From Gemmatimonadota bacterium (GTDB lineage: Bacteria > Gemmatimonadota > Gemmatimonadetes > Longimicrobiales > Gaopeijiaceae): a DNA stretch of 18,429 nucleotides. Under the pieces are notes generated by a model that was not told where the DNA came from, ran no database searches, and saw nothing but the letters and a program-made list of their open reading frames with translations. The position numbers and the translations under genes were made by a program. The stretch covers positions 1 to 18,429 of the forward strand of contig JAPOOQ010000425.1 in the NCBI GenBank assembly GCA_026713345.1, in the 5' to 3' direction. Shown here one piece after another: positions 1 through 8,162 of this stretch; position 1 is the stretch's first letter, and each line of letters begins with the position of its first letter.

Positions 1-1824
1 CCGCGGTCGGACCAGATGACCGGATTCGGGGGATCCCTTGCACTGTCCGGTGAGATGCTGGTGGTGGGCGCTCCGCAGACCGACTCGCTGGCCGGCGCCG
101 CATTCGTCTACGAGCCGGGTGACGGTGGATGGACGATGACGGGCGAGGTGTCCATCGACGACGGAGCGGGGTCATTCTTCGGCACGCAGGTGCTGATTGC
201 AGGAGACCGGCTCCTGGTGGCCGCGGGCCAGCCCCAGCAGCAGGCCGGGCAGATCGTCGCCTTTGCGCGCGACGGGGACGGGTGGAGCGAGAGCGGCCGG
301 CTGAGGGCATTCGACGGCAGCGCGGGAGACCAGTTCGGCGCCGCAATGACGTCGGACGGGAGCACCGTATGGGTGGGTGCTCCGGGCGCCGGTGGAGGCA
401 GAGGCGCGATCTACGAATTCACGATGGACGAGGGCCGGTGGGGATCGGCCAGCAGGCTCGGCGGGCACCGCCAGTTGGGCGAGTGGATGGGCACGCTGCT
501 GGCCCATGGTGGCGGCATGCTGGTCTCCGGGATGCCGCGCGACGACTACGGGCTCGGCACGGCCATGATCTTCAGCGGAGGCCCCGGCGGCTGGTCCGAG
601 GGAGCGACCGTGTTCAGGGAGGCGGAGGGGATCGAGCCCGTGCTGGGCGACCAGGTCGACTGTGCCGACGGCGAGGCGCATGTGTTCGGGTGCAGCGACG
701 TGGACCTGGTGTCGTTCATCCCGGCGAAGGATCTGGGAGGCAACCGGGGCGCGCGCGTCAACGACATCTGGGGCTGGACCGACCCCGAGACGAATCGCGA
801 CTACGCGATCGTGGGCCGTACGGACGGCACCTCCTTCGTGGACGTGACCGACCCGCCCAACCCCGTCGTCGTCGGCAACCTGCCCAAGCCCGACTGGGCG
901 CCCGGCTCCACCTGGCGGGACATGAAGGTCTACATGGACCACGTCTTCGTGGTGTCGGATGGTGCGGCGAACCACGGCATGCAGGTGTTCGACCTCACCC
1001 GCCTGAGGGACTTCTCGGGGACGCCGGTCACCTTCGACCACGATGCCCACTACGACCGCATCAACAGCGTCCACAACATCGTGATCAACGAAGAGACGGG
1101 CTTCGCGTATGCGGTGGGGTCGAGCCGGGGCGGGGAAACCTGTGGCGGCGGCCTTCACATGATCGACATCCGCGACCCGAAGAACCCGACTTTCGCCGGC
1201 TGTTTTGCGGACGAGCGGACCGGCCGGCGCTCCACCGGATACTCCCCCGATGCGCAGTGCGTGGTCTACCGGGGACCGGACGAGGAACACGTTGGCAGCG
1301 AGATCTGCATCGGCGCGAACGAGAACGCCATCAGCGTCGCCGACGTGACCGACAAGGAGAACCCGGTCGCGCTTTCGATGATGACGTATCCCAACGTCGG
1401 GTACGGCCATCAGGGGTGGCTCACCGAGGACCACAGCTTCTTCTTCATGGGCGACGAAACCGACGAGACGGGGAGGCTGGTGCCCAACACGAGGACGCTC
1501 ATCTGGGACCTCACCGACCTCGACGATCCGATCCTGGTCAAGGAGTTCTTCACCGAGAATACGGCCAGCGACCACAACCTGTATATCAGGGGCAACCTGA
1601 TGTTCCAGTCGAACTACAACAGCGGTCTGCGCGTGTTCGACATCACGGATGTGGAGAACCCCCGCGAAGTCGGCTTTCTCGACACGGTGCCGGGTCCGGA
1701 TTCACCGTCGATGAACGGATCGTGGAGCAACTATCCGTTCTTCAATTCGGGCATCGTCGTCGTCACCTCGGGGCGCGAGGGGCTCTTCGTGGTGAAGCAC
1801 AGGGCGAGGATGCCGATCTCCTGA
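1..1824 (+). CDS. FG-GAP / choice-of-anchor B family secreted protein (5' partial)
   Basis: The reading frame is open from base 1, so the N-terminus with any signal peptide lies outside the window; the ATG at 16 is probably internal. About the first 200 residues after position 16 hold FG-GAP-like blades (for example MLVVGAPQTD, VWVGAPGAGG, each about 45-55 residues). The rest matches the choice-of-anchor B family: a VSFIPAKDLGG-like start, NDIWGWTDPETNRDYAIVG, GTSFVDVTDPPNP, HGMQVFDLTRL, NIVINEETGFAYAVG, GGLHMIDIRDPKNPTFAGC, VGYGHQGWLTEDH and RVFDITDVENP. These are LVIVD-type beta-propeller repeats. Such proteins are exported or surface-exposed in marine bacteria and their ligands are unknown. 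No C-terminal anchor or sorting tail is visible; it ends in KHRARMPIS. The family call is strong; the role is unknown. Confidence 0.87.
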   Translation, partial: PRSDQMTGFGGSLALSGEMLVVGAPQTDSLAGAAFVYEPGDGGWTMTGEVSIDDGAGSFFGTQVLIAGDRLLVAAGQPQQQAGQIVAFARDGDGWSESGRLRAFDGSAGDQFGAAMTSDGSTVWVGAPGAGGGRGAIYEFTMDEGRWGSASRLGGHRQLGEWMGTLLAHGGGMLVSGMPRDDYGLGTAMIFSGGPGGWSEGATVFREAEGIEPVLGDQVDCADGEAHVFGCSDVDLVSFIPAKDLGGNRGARVNDIWGWTDPETNRDYAIVGRTDGTSFVDVTDPPNPVVVGNLPKPDWAPGSTWRDMKVYMDHVFVVSDGAANHGMQVFDLTRLRDFSGTPVTFDHDAHYDRINSVHNIVINEETGFAYAVGSSRGGETCGGGLHMIDIRDPKNPTFAGCFADERTGRRSTGYSPDAQCVVYRGPDEEHVGSEICIGANENAISVADVTDKENPVALSMMTYPNVGYGHQGWLTEDHSFFFMGDETDETGRLVPNTRTLIWDLTDLDDPILVKEFFTENTASDHNLYIRGNLMFQSNYNSGLRVFDITDVENPREVGFLDTVPGPDSPSMNGSWSNYPFFNSGIVVVTSGREGLFVVKHRARMPIS

Positions 1825-1845
1825 CATGACTTCCAACCCGCGCAT

Positions 1846-1875
1846 GCGGCCGGCTCCCGGCTTGGCGTCGGCCGC
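1846..1875 (+). terminator. possible hairpin terminator after the anchor-B gene
   Basis: GCGGCCG (1846-1852) pairs perfectly with CGGCCGC (1869-1875) around a 16-nt loop, 22 nt after the stop codon. It is followed by GCGCCGAAAAA and not by a T-run on the coding strand, so it is not a canonical intrinsic terminator. The A-run could act as a T-run only on the opposite strand. Confidence 0.25.
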
Positions 1876-1889
1876 GCGCCGAAAAATGT

Positions 1890-2990
1890 ATGGTTAACAT
1901 GACATTTAGTAACGTAAACATTACGAGACGACTCGCCGCGGGCCTGGCTCTGGCCACAGCCGGTCTGGCGGCGTGGGCGTGCGCGGAACAGTCCGCCGTC
2001 CCCGGGGGCGAGCGCGTCTACGTCGCAAACCAGTCCTCGGCGAGCGTGTCGGTGATCGACGCGGCATCGGGCGATGTCATCCACACGGTGGACGTGACCG
2101 CGCTCGGCTTCGACATGAACAGCCGCCCGCACCACACCGCCCCCGACCCCGACGGGGAGCACTGGTACGTGTCGCTGATCGGGGGCGGGAACGTCCTGCG
2201 CTTCAATTCGGACTTCGAGCTCGTCGCGCAGGCGCCCTTCGAGACGCCCGGCCTGCTCTCCTTCGATCCGGCCGCCAACCTGCTCTACGTCGGGCGCTCG
2301 ATGATGGCGGTGACCCCGCCGCAGCGCATCGGCGCGATCGACCCCGCGGACATGAGCATCGAGGAGCTGGACGTCTTCTTCGCGCGCCCACATGCCCTTA
2401 TGGCTGACGCCGAGGGGAACCGGGTCTTCTCGGCGTCGCTGGTGGAGAACAGCGTGGCGGTGGTGGACGGCGAATCCGGGATTCTCGAGCTGGCCATGGT
2501 GGACGGCCCTCCGCACACGCTGGTGCAGTTCGCGCTGTCGCCCGATGGTGCCCACCTCGTCGCTACCACGCAGCTCACGGGCAAGCTCCTGGTCTTCGAC
2601 GCGGCGAGCCCCGACCTCGCGCTGGTCGCGGAGGTGGAGGTGGGGACGCAGCCGTGGCACCCGGTCTTCGCTCCCGACGGCGCGCATGTGTACTTTGGCG
2701 CGAAGGACGACGACGAGATCGTCGAGGTGGAGACCGCGGGGTGGACGGTGAGCCGGCGCCTCTCCGGCGAGGGGATCGTGGAGCCGCACGGCAGCGCGGT
2801 CACCGCGGACGGGCGCTTCCTGTTCGTGTCGAACCGCAACCTGAAGGGGACGTACACGCCGATGACGGATGTGGAGAACAACGCCGACGTGGGCACGGTG
2901 GTGAAGATCGACCTGGAGACCTTCGAGGTCGTGCAGATCATCGAAGTCGGCGCCTACCCGGCCGGCATCTCGATCGGGCCTGCGGGATAG
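1890..2990 (+). CDS. YncE-like beta-propeller protein, exported
   Basis: This is a 366-aa protein with an N-terminal export signal: RR at residues 13-14, hydrophobic stretch LAAGLALATAGLAAWA, then C31. The residues before C31 are a weak lipobox, so it could be a lipoprotein or be cut by signal peptidase I after A32. The mature part consists of YVTN/YncE-type blades (RVYVANQSSASVSVIDAASG, NLLYVGRSMM, VFSASLVENSVAVVDGESG, HLVATTQLTGKLLVFDAAS, HVYFGAKDDDEIVEVETAG, FLFVSNRN), consistent with a seven-bladed periplasmic or surface propeller. There is no visible catalytic motif. Starts at 1890 and 1899 are both possible and neither has a clear Shine-Dalgarno sequence; no later ATG precedes the signal peptide. 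It lies 11 nt upstream of the VCBS gene, so an operon is likely. Confidence 0.85.
   Translation: MVNMTFSNVNITRRLAAGLALATAGLAAWACAEQSAVPGGERVYVANQSSASVSVIDAASGDVIHTVDVTALGFDMNSRPHHTAPDPDGEHWYVSLIGGGNVLRFNSDFELVAQAPFETPGLLSFDPAANLLYVGRSMMAVTPPQRIGAIDPADMSIEELDVFFARPHALMADAEGNRVFSASLVENSVAVVDGESGILELAMVDGPPHTLVQFALSPDGAHLVATTQLTGKLLVFDAASPDLALVAEVEVGTQPWHPVFAPDGAHVYFGAKDDDEIVEVETAGWTVSRRLSGEGIVEPHGSAVTADGRFLFVSNRNLKGTYTPMTDVENNADVGTVVKIDLETFEVVQIIEVGAYPAGISIGPAG
1896..1924 (+). promoter_or_regulatory. AT-rich start-proximal element, similar to 9573-9601 (minus)
   Basis: These 29 nt match the reverse complement of 9573-9601 at 22 positions without gaps, beginning with an identical 11-mer AACATGACATT. 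The element overlaps the start of the YncE-like gene and stands out as AT-rich in a GC-rich context. It may be an operator or promoter part. If transcription starts near here, the mRNA would be almost leaderless. Confidence 0.3.
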
Positions 2991-3001
2991 CCGGGGCGGC
3001 G

Positions 3002-4936
3002 ATGAAGACGATCCCGATTGGGTCCGGCGGATCGAGACGGGCGGCCGCGCCGGGCACGCCGCGTGGGCGGGCCGCGTGGCCGGGGGCCGTCGCCATCCTC
3101 GCCACATTCGGATCCGCCACCGGCCTCCTGGCCACCCCCGCCCAGCCCCAGACGGCCGGCTCGCGCGTCGGGGATCCCGGCGCGTGGGAGCGCGTCGTGT
3201 ACGGCATCGAGTTTCGGGACGAGAACGGCGAAGCGATCGGCCACCCCTTCCTCGGCGGCTTCAACCTGCCGCGCCCCCAGCTTGCCGACGCGGACGGCGA
3301 CGGCGACCTCGACCTCTTCCTCCAGGAGCGCTCCGACCGGGTCATGTTCTTTCGCAACGTCTCCACGGGGGGCGCGCCCGAGTACCGGTGGGTGACCGAC
3401 AGCTACGAGGACCTCCCGATCGGAGAGTGGTTCCGCTTCGTCGACGTGGATCTGGACGGGGACCTCGACCTGCTCGCGGAGGAGCCCTACAGCTACATCC
3501 GGTACTACCGCAACGACGGCGGGTCGGGCCCGGCTTCGTACGTGCTCGCCACCGACACGCTGCGGGACGTGGCCGGCGAGGCCATCTTCTCCGACCGCCA
3601 GAACATCCCCAACGCCGCCGACATCGACTGCGACGGCTTTCTCGACCTGCTCATCGGCCGCCTCACGGGGACCATCACGCGCTACGAGGCCGAGACCGTG
3701 GACGGCGACGGCGTGCCGCGCTTCCGTCACATCACGGATTCCTTCGAGGACATCGAGATCATCGGCGCCTTCCAGGGGAGCCTGCACGGCGCGAACACCA
3801 TGGCGCTCGAAGACGTGGACCAGGACGGCGATCACGACCTCTTCTGGGGCGACTTCTTCGAGCCCGGCCTCCTCCTCATCGAGAACACCGGCACCTGCGC
3901 GACCCCCGTGCTGCGGGGCACGCCGCGCTCCTTCCCGCTGGGCGACCCGGTCACCACGTCCGGCTACAACGCCCCCGCGCTCGGCGACGTCGACCGCGAC
4001 GGCGACATGGACCTCACGATGGGCGTCCTGGGCGGCGCCTTCGACCCGAAAACCTCGGCGGTGGAGAACCTGTACCAGTTCGAACAGGGCGGGGACGGCG
4101 AGTTCCGCGTGGTGACATCGCGGCTGATCCGCACCGTGGACGCGGGGAGCGAGTCGTTCCCGGCGCTGAGCGACCTCGACGGCGACGGGGACCTCGATCT
4201 CCTGATCTCCAACAAGATCGACACCGAGAACAACCGTACCGGCTACCTTTACGTCTTCGAGAACACCGGTTCGGCCAACGCTCCCGCCTTCGCGGCGCGG
4301 GGTGCGGTCCCGGGTCTTCCGGAACAATACCACTACGCGCCGGCCTTCGGCGACCTGGACGGCGACGGCGACGACGATGTGCTGATGGGGAGCTACAGCG
4401 ACCACATGTCCTACTACCGCAACGACGGGCCCGGCGGTGGCGCGGGTGGGGTTCTGCCGCGCTGGACGCTCATCGATTCCACCGCCGCCACCCTCTCCCG
4501 GGGGCGCTACACCACCCCCACGCTGGGAGACCTCGACGCCGACGGCGACCTCGATCTGCTCGTCGGCGAGTCGTCCGGCGCGCTCAACTACTACCGCAAC
4601 GACGGCGGTCCCCGCGCCCCCGCCTTCGAGCTCGTCTCGGACGAGTTCCAGGACATCGACCTCGGGCGCCGCAGCGTTCCGAAGCTGGTCGACCTGGACG
4701 CCGACGGCGACCTGGATCTCGCCGTCGGCTACGAGGTGGAAGGGGTGCGGATCTTCCTCAACGAGGGGGCGCCGCGGGAGCCGGTCTTCGTGGAGTCGGA
4801 CCCGATTCCGGTGCCGGTGCCCGCCTTCGCCACCCCGGTGTTCGCGGACCTGGACGGCGATGGTGACCTGGACCTGCTGACGGGCGGGGCAGGCGGCGGG
4901 CTCGTCTTCCACCGGCGCACGGGGGGGTCACAGTGA
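3002..4936 (+). CDS. secreted VCBS/FG-GAP repeat protein with ten Ca-binding repeats
   Basis: A 644-aa protein is predicted from the ATG at 3002, chosen because it opens an N-terminus with a basic region followed by a hydrophobic export segment (AWPGAVAILATFGSATGLLA, then PAQPQTA). The frame is open further upstream, but that part only shadows the YncE-like gene. Ten D-x-D-x-D-G-D-x-D-type motifs recur about every 50-65 residues, for example ADADGDGDLDLFLQE, VDVDLDGDLDLLAEE, GDVDRDGDMDLTMGV, SDLDGDGDLDLLISN, GDLDADGDLDLLVGE and ADLDGDGDLDLLTGG, many followed by YYRNDGG. This is the VCBS/FG-GAP Ca-binding blade typical of integrin-like propellers. It probably acts outside the cytoplasm in adhesion or ligand binding; the ligand is unknown. 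The stop overlaps the next start by 4 nt (GTGA). Confidence 0.86.
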   Translation: MKTIPIGSGGSRRAAAPGTPRGRAAWPGAVAILATFGSATGLLATPAQPQTAGSRVGDPGAWERVVYGIEFRDENGEAIGHPFLGGFNLPRPQLADADGDGDLDLFLQERSDRVMFFRNVSTGGAPEYRWVTDSYEDLPIGEWFRFVDVDLDGDLDLLAEEPYSYIRYYRNDGGSGPASYVLATDTLRDVAGEAIFSDRQNIPNAADIDCDGFLDLLIGRLTGTITRYEAETVDGDGVPRFRHITDSFEDIEIIGAFQGSLHGANTMALEDVDQDGDHDLFWGDFFEPGLLLIENTGTCATPVLRGTPRSFPLGDPVTTSGYNAPALGDVDRDGDMDLTMGVLGGAFDPKTSAVENLYQFEQGGDGEFRVVTSRLIRTVDAGSESFPALSDLDGDGDLDLLISNKIDTENNRTGYLYVFENTGSANAPAFAARGAVPGLPEQYHYAPAFGDLDGDGDDDVLMGSYSDHMSYYRNDGPGGGAGGVLPRWTLIDSTAATLSRGRYTTPTLGDLDADGDLDLLVGESSGALNYYRNDGGPRAPAFELVSDEFQDIDLGRRSVPKLVDLDADGDLDLAVGYEVEGVRIFLNEGAPREPVFVESDPIPVPVPAFATPVFADLDGDGDLDLLTGGAGGGLVFHRRTGGSQ

Positions 4937-5445
4937 ACCTCGGCGACGTACGCGCCGTCATCGAGAGCGCGAAGGTGCGCGACCGCGGCGAGCTCGCCGA
5001 ATTCGTGCGCGAGACGTGGCCGGGCTCGACCGACAAGGAGGTGGAGGAAGCCTCCGCGGTGGCCGTCGAGGTGGTCGAGACCGTCCCGCTCCTGCTGGCC
5101 CGCGCCGCCCAGGCCGCCAAGGAGCGCGGGCTCAGCGTTGTGGTCATGCCGCTGCTGGAGCACGCCGCGCGCTACTTCGTCAACCCGGTCGACCTGATTC
5201 CCGAGATGACCAAGGGAATGGCCGGGCTCCTCGACGACACCTACCTTGCACTGCGTATCATGGAGAACCTGAACCGCGGCCCCGACCCGCTCTTCGACGC
5301 GGACTTCAAGGAACCGCTGCGCTTCCTGAAGCACCTGGTGGGTCCGGAAATCAGTCGCAAGCTGGACGCGGCATCGATCTTCGCGCTTCAGGACGTATCC
5401 ACCCAGGTCAGCAGGGCCTGGGCGGAGATGGAGCAGCCGTCGTGA
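4933..5445 (+). CDS. DUF1232 (YkvA-like) family protein
   Basis: This 170-aa protein starts at a GTG that overlaps the upstream TGA (GTGA), which suggests translational coupling; a G-run just upstream can serve as ribosome binding site. The N-terminal 75 residues are helical and acidic. Residues 82-112 (FVNPVDLIPEMTKGMAGLLDDTYLALRIME) carry the DUF1232 signature: a PxDLIP segment followed by a short linker and a DD-containing helix. No signal peptide is seen. The biochemical function of DUF1232 is unknown; some members are membrane-associated. It is odd that an apparently cytoplasmic protein is coupled to a secreted propeller protein. Confidence 0.7.
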   Translation: MNLGDVRAVIESAKVRDRGELAEFVRETWPGSTDKEVEEASAVAVEVVETVPLLLARAAQAAKERGLSVVVMPLLEHAARYFVNPVDLIPEMTKGMAGLLDDTYLALRIMENLNRGPDPLFDADFKEPLRFLKHLVGPEISRKLDAASIFALQDVSTQVSRAWAEMEQPS

Positions 5446-5522
5446 GGGCGGCGAAGCGGGTCCGCGTGCCCGCCGCGCAGGAAACGTTCGGGCGGCAAAT
5501 GGCGTAGGGCGCCCAAACGACA

Positions 5523-5538
5523 CGGGATCGAAATCCCG
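5523..5538 (+). other. short hairpin ahead of the 90-aa gene
   Basis: CGGGAT (5523-5528) and ATCCCG (5533-5538) form a perfect 6-bp stem with a CGAA tetraloop. The AAAGGA ribosome binding site follows 2 nt later. It may affect translation start; there is no T-run, so a terminator is unlikely. Confidence 0.3.
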
Positions 5539-5557
5539 GGAAAGGATCAAACAGAAC

Positions 5558-5830
5558 ATGTCATTGATTGCAATGGGTGTCGCGGGAGCCGCCGGGCTCG
5601 TCGGGCACGTCAAGTCGAAGAACTGGGTGAGCCGCAAACTCCGCTACACGAAAATCGTGGAAAGGCCGGCCGCTGCGCTCGGGCTTGCCTCAGGCGGGGC
5701 GACGGCGGTGGCGGTCGGAGCCCTGGGAGTGCTTCCCTTCGTGGCGGTGCCGGTGCTCCCGGCAGTAATCGTGGGACTGGGGGTCGGCACCGGCGTCGCC
5801 GTCGGCGTCAAGAAGGCGCGGGGGGAGTAG
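5558..5830 (+). CDS. small glycine/alanine/valine-rich membrane protein, unknown function
   Basis: This is a 90-aa protein with an AAAGGA ribosome binding site 11 nt before the ATG. A short hydrophobic start (MSLIAMGVAGAAGLVG) is followed by a basic linker (KSKNWVSRKLRYTKIVERP) and a long Gly/Ala/Val hydrophobic region (about residues 37-83) that could form two close membrane helices or a glycine-zipper hairpin, ending in KKARGE. I do not recognise the family. It sits between the DUF1232 gene and a transporter and ends 22 nt before the transporter start, so it is probably co-transcribed with it. Confidence 0.65.
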   Translation: MSLIAMGVAGAAGLVGHVKSKNWVSRKLRYTKIVERPAAALGLASGGATAVAVGALGVLPFVAVPVLPAVIVGLGVGTGVAVGVKKARGE

Positions 5831-5852
5831 GCCCGAGCAAGGAGCCGCGCCC

Positions 5853-7085
5853 ATGAACTACGACAAGCGCACCGTCCGGTCATGGGTGCTCTACGACTTC
5901 GCCAACTCGATCTTTCCGGCGGTCGTCACGACAGCGGTGTTTCCGCAATTCTACGTAAACTTCATCGTCACGGACGGCGGCGGGCTGGGCGACCTGTGGT
6001 GGAGCAGGGCGGTGTCGCTTTCAGCGCTGGTGGTTGCGTTCACCTCACCCCTGCTGGGGGCGATCGCCGACCGGAGCGGCGTGCGCAAGAAGCTCTTCGC
6101 CTTCTACGTCGCGGTGTGCCTCATCGGCGTGGGACTGATGACGACGCTGGAACCCGGCATGCTCATGGCGGGGTTCATCTTCTTCGTGATCGCCAACGTC
6201 GGCTTCGAGAGCGCGGCCGTCTTCTACAACGCCTACCTCCCCGACATCGCGCCGCCCGAACGGCTCGGGGAAGTGTCGGGGAGGGGCTTCGGCTGGGGAT
6301 ACCTCGGGTCTGCGCTGGGCCTGCTGCTGGTGCTGCCCTTCGGCATGCGGGAACAGTTCGAGCCCATATGGGTGGTCGTCGTCGCTTTCTTCCTGATCTT
6401 TTCGATCCCCGCATTCCGGGTGCTGCCGGCGGACGGCCCCGGGCGGATGCCCGTTGCGCGGGCCGCCGTCACCGGGATCGCCGAGCTGAGGGCGATCATC
6501 GCCGAAGTGTGGCGGATCCCCAACCTTCGCCGCTTCCTCTTCGCCTACTTCTTCTACATCGACGGAGTTCTCACGATCATCGCCATGGCCGGGATTATCG
6601 CTATCGGCACATTCGGCTTCACGACCCAGGGCGTCATCATCCTGTTCCTGATCGTGCAGTTCTCGGCGATGGCCGGGGCGCTGACCATGGCCAAACCAAC
6701 CGACCGGCTCGGGCCGAAGAAGGTGCTGACCGGCGTGCTGATGATGTGGGTGGTTGCGGGCATCGCGGCGTACTTCATCCAGGGACAGACCGCGTTCTAC
6801 GTGCTGGCGATCGTGGCGGGGATCGGCCTGGGGACGGTGCAGTCCGCCAGCCGGGCGTTCATGGCGTCGCTGATTCCCGACGGCAGGGAGGCGCAGATGT
6901 TCGGCTTCTACGCCCTTTGCGGGAGGTCTTCCTCCGTGCTCGGCCCGCTCCTTTTCGGAATGGTCGTCTACTCGGCCGGCGGAAACCAGCGTCCCGGCTT
7001 CCTGGTGCTGACCGCCTTCTTCGTGATCGGGCTCCTGCTTCTGCAACGGGTGAAGGATCCGAAGGCGCAGGCGGAAGCCGCGTAG
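5853..7085 (+). CDS. UMF1-family MFS transporter (Atg22-like)
   Basis: This is a 410-aa integral membrane protein with about 12 hydrophobic segments. The N-terminus (VRSWVLYDFANSIFPAVVTT) carries the D-F/W-A-N-S signature of the UMF1/Atg22-like major facilitator family. TSPLLGAIADRSGVRKK is the MFS loop 2-3 motif, and GLGTVQSASRAFMASLIPDG and LFGMVVYSAGGNQRPGF also fit the family. AAGGAG at 5839-5844 lies 8 nt before the ATG. Yeast Atg22 exports amino acids from the vacuole; substrates of bacterial UMF1 proteins are largely undefined, so none is assigned. The following gene is arsM, but nothing in this protein indicates arsenic transport. Confidence 0.88.
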   Translation: MNYDKRTVRSWVLYDFANSIFPAVVTTAVFPQFYVNFIVTDGGGLGDLWWSRAVSLSALVVAFTSPLLGAIADRSGVRKKLFAFYVAVCLIGVGLMTTLEPGMLMAGFIFFVIANVGFESAAVFYNAYLPDIAPPERLGEVSGRGFGWGYLGSALGLLLVLPFGMREQFEPIWVVVVAFFLIFSIPAFRVLPADGPGRMPVARAAVTGIAELRAIIAEVWRIPNLRRFLFAYFFYIDGVLTIIAMAGIIAIGTFGFTTQGVIILFLIVQFSAMAGALTMAKPTDRLGPKKVLTGVLMMWVVAGIAAYFIQGQTAFYVLAIVAGIGLGTVQSASRAFMASLIPDGREAQMFGFYALCGRSSSVLGPLLFGMVVYSAGGNQRPGFLVLTAFFVIGLLLLQRVKDPKAQAEAA

Positions 7086-7102
7086 GGTATCCGGAAATCA
7101 CG

Positions 7103-7108
7103 TAGATT
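7103..7108 (+). promoter_or_regulatory. candidate -10 box (TAGATT) for arsM
   Basis: TAGATT lies 18 nt after the transporter stop. The same hexamer sits in a better promoter context before the antitoxin gene. No convincing -35 box is visible here, so the call is weak. Confidence 0.25.
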
Positions 7109-7112
7109 GGGT

Positions 7113-7132
7113 GGGCCGCTCGCGGGCGGCCC
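7113..7132 (+). other. strong GC hairpin between transporter and arsM
   Basis: GGGCCGC (7113-7119) and GCGGCCC (7126-7132) form a perfect 7-bp stem with a 6-nt loop. No T-run follows. It may end the upstream transcript inefficiently, or form part of the arsM leader if transcription begins near 7115. Confidence 0.35.
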
Positions 7133-7164
7133 GACCACGGATGCAGGGATACAGGGAGAGGATC

Positions 7165-8082
7165 ATGGAAACGACCGAACGCCGCACGGCCGTGCGCGAA
7201 CGATATGCGAGAGCCGCCACGGAAGGCGATGGCTGCTGCGGGCCGTCGGACTGTGGAGCGGCGCCGAATGGGGCGTCCGCCACAACGGGCACCGATGCCA
7301 TCGCCAGCGGTACCGCGGCCGCCGCCGCGCTCAGCTGCGCGGTTGGCTACGACGAGAACGAACTGGCCAGCGTCCCGGAGGGCGCGAACCTGGGCCTCGG
7401 CTGCGGCAACCCGGTTGCGCTCGCCTCGCTCGCGCCGGGCGAGACCGTGCTGGATCTCGGCGCCGGCGCGGGGTTTGACTGCTTCCTCGCCGCCGGGCGG
7501 GTGGGGCCGGAGGGGCGGGTCATCGGGGTGGACATGACCCCGGAGATGCTGGAGCGGGCGCGGGACAATGCGCGCAAGGGCGGGTACGGCAACGTCGAGT
7601 TCCGACTGGGCGAGATCGAGGCGCTGCCGGTGGCCGATGGCGCGGTGGACATCGTGATCTCCAACTGCGTGCTGAACCTGTCGGCCAACCGCCGGCGCGT
7701 GCTCGCCGAGGTGATGCGCGTGCTGAAGCCGGGCGGCCGCGTGATGATCTCGGATCTGGTGTCGGACCGGGCCGTGCCGGAGTTTGTCGCCGCGTCGCGG
7801 GAGTCGCTGGTCGGGTGCCTCCCCGTGCCGGTGCGGGAGTACGAGGCGGACCTGGCCGCCGCGGGGTTCCTGGACATCAGCGTGGAGCCGCGGCAGCGCT
7901 ATCCGGGCGGGCACATCCTGTCCGATCCGCAGGTGCAGGCCGTCATTCGCACGGATCCGGGCCGCGAGGCCGAGGTGCGCGCCTTCGTGGAGTCGATCCA
8001 CGGCGGGGCGATCGCAGCCGTGAAGGGGGATGCCGCATCTCCCGTCAACAGCAAGGCGCGCGCAACAGAATCTGGTGCGTAG
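7165..8082 (+). CDS. arsM: arsenite S-adenosylmethionine methyltransferase
   Basis: ArsM transfers methyl groups from SAM to trivalent arsenic in the cytoplasm, giving methylated and volatile arsenicals. The ATG at 7165 is chosen because GGGAGAGG precedes it and the protein then begins in family style (METTERRTAVRERYARAA); length 305 aa. A Cys-rich N-terminus (CCGPSDC, residues 24-30) precedes the Rossmann motif I VLDLGAGAGFD (95-105). The three cysteines needed in characterised ArsM have counterparts: C80 in LGLGCGNP, C168 in ISNCVLNL, and C218 in ESLVGCLPV. The surroundings of C218 are less typical than the other two. VLKPGGRVMISD (187-198) is a further methyltransferase motif. No arsR regulator or arsenite pump is adjacent. 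Confidence 0.93.
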   Translation: METTERRTAVRERYARAATEGDGCCGPSDCGAAPNGASATTGTDAIASGTAAAAALSCAVGYDENELASVPEGANLGLGCGNPVALASLAPGETVLDLGAGAGFDCFLAAGRVGPEGRVIGVDMTPEMLERARDNARKGGYGNVEFRLGEIEALPVADGAVDIVISNCVLNLSANRRRVLAEVMRVLKPGGRVMISDLVSDRAVPEFVAASRESLVGCLPVPVREYEADLAAAGFLDISVEPRQRYPGGHILSDPQVQAVIRTDPGREAEVRAFVESIHGGAIAAVKGDAASPVNSKARATESGA

Positions 8083-8126
8083 AGCATCTGTACGGGCGAT
8101 TCTCTGAAGCCGCGCACCGTTTTTCG

Positions 8127-8156
8127 TTGCGCGGACCGGCCGACCACCGCTAGATT
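8127..8156 (+). promoter_or_regulatory. candidate sigma70 promoter for the RES-Xre operon
   Basis: TTGCGC (8127-8132) and TAGATT (8151-8156) are separated by 18 nt. The predicted transcription start would fall at about 8162-8163, on the antitoxin ATG, which suggests a leaderless mRNA; no Shine-Dalgarno sequence is visible before the ATG. Confidence 0.45.
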
Positions 8157-8162
8157 CCTGTC

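Noticed and set aside
172..1575. Long minus-strand frame antisense to the anchor-B gene, and other long antisense frames over the GC-rich genes (for example 2954-4912, 6045-7046)
   Set aside because: Low-complexity Arg/Val/His-rich translations caused by high GC at third codon positions; the plus-strand proteins have clear family matches.
4921..4927. Run of seven G before the DUF1232 start as a phase-variation tract
   Set aside because: Short for a variable tract in GC-rich DNA, and it can serve as the ribosome binding site.
7111..7164. GTG start 18 codons upstream for arsM
   Set aside because: It would translate the 7113-7132 hairpin and has no ribosome binding site; the ATG at 7165 has GGGAGAGG and begins in family style.
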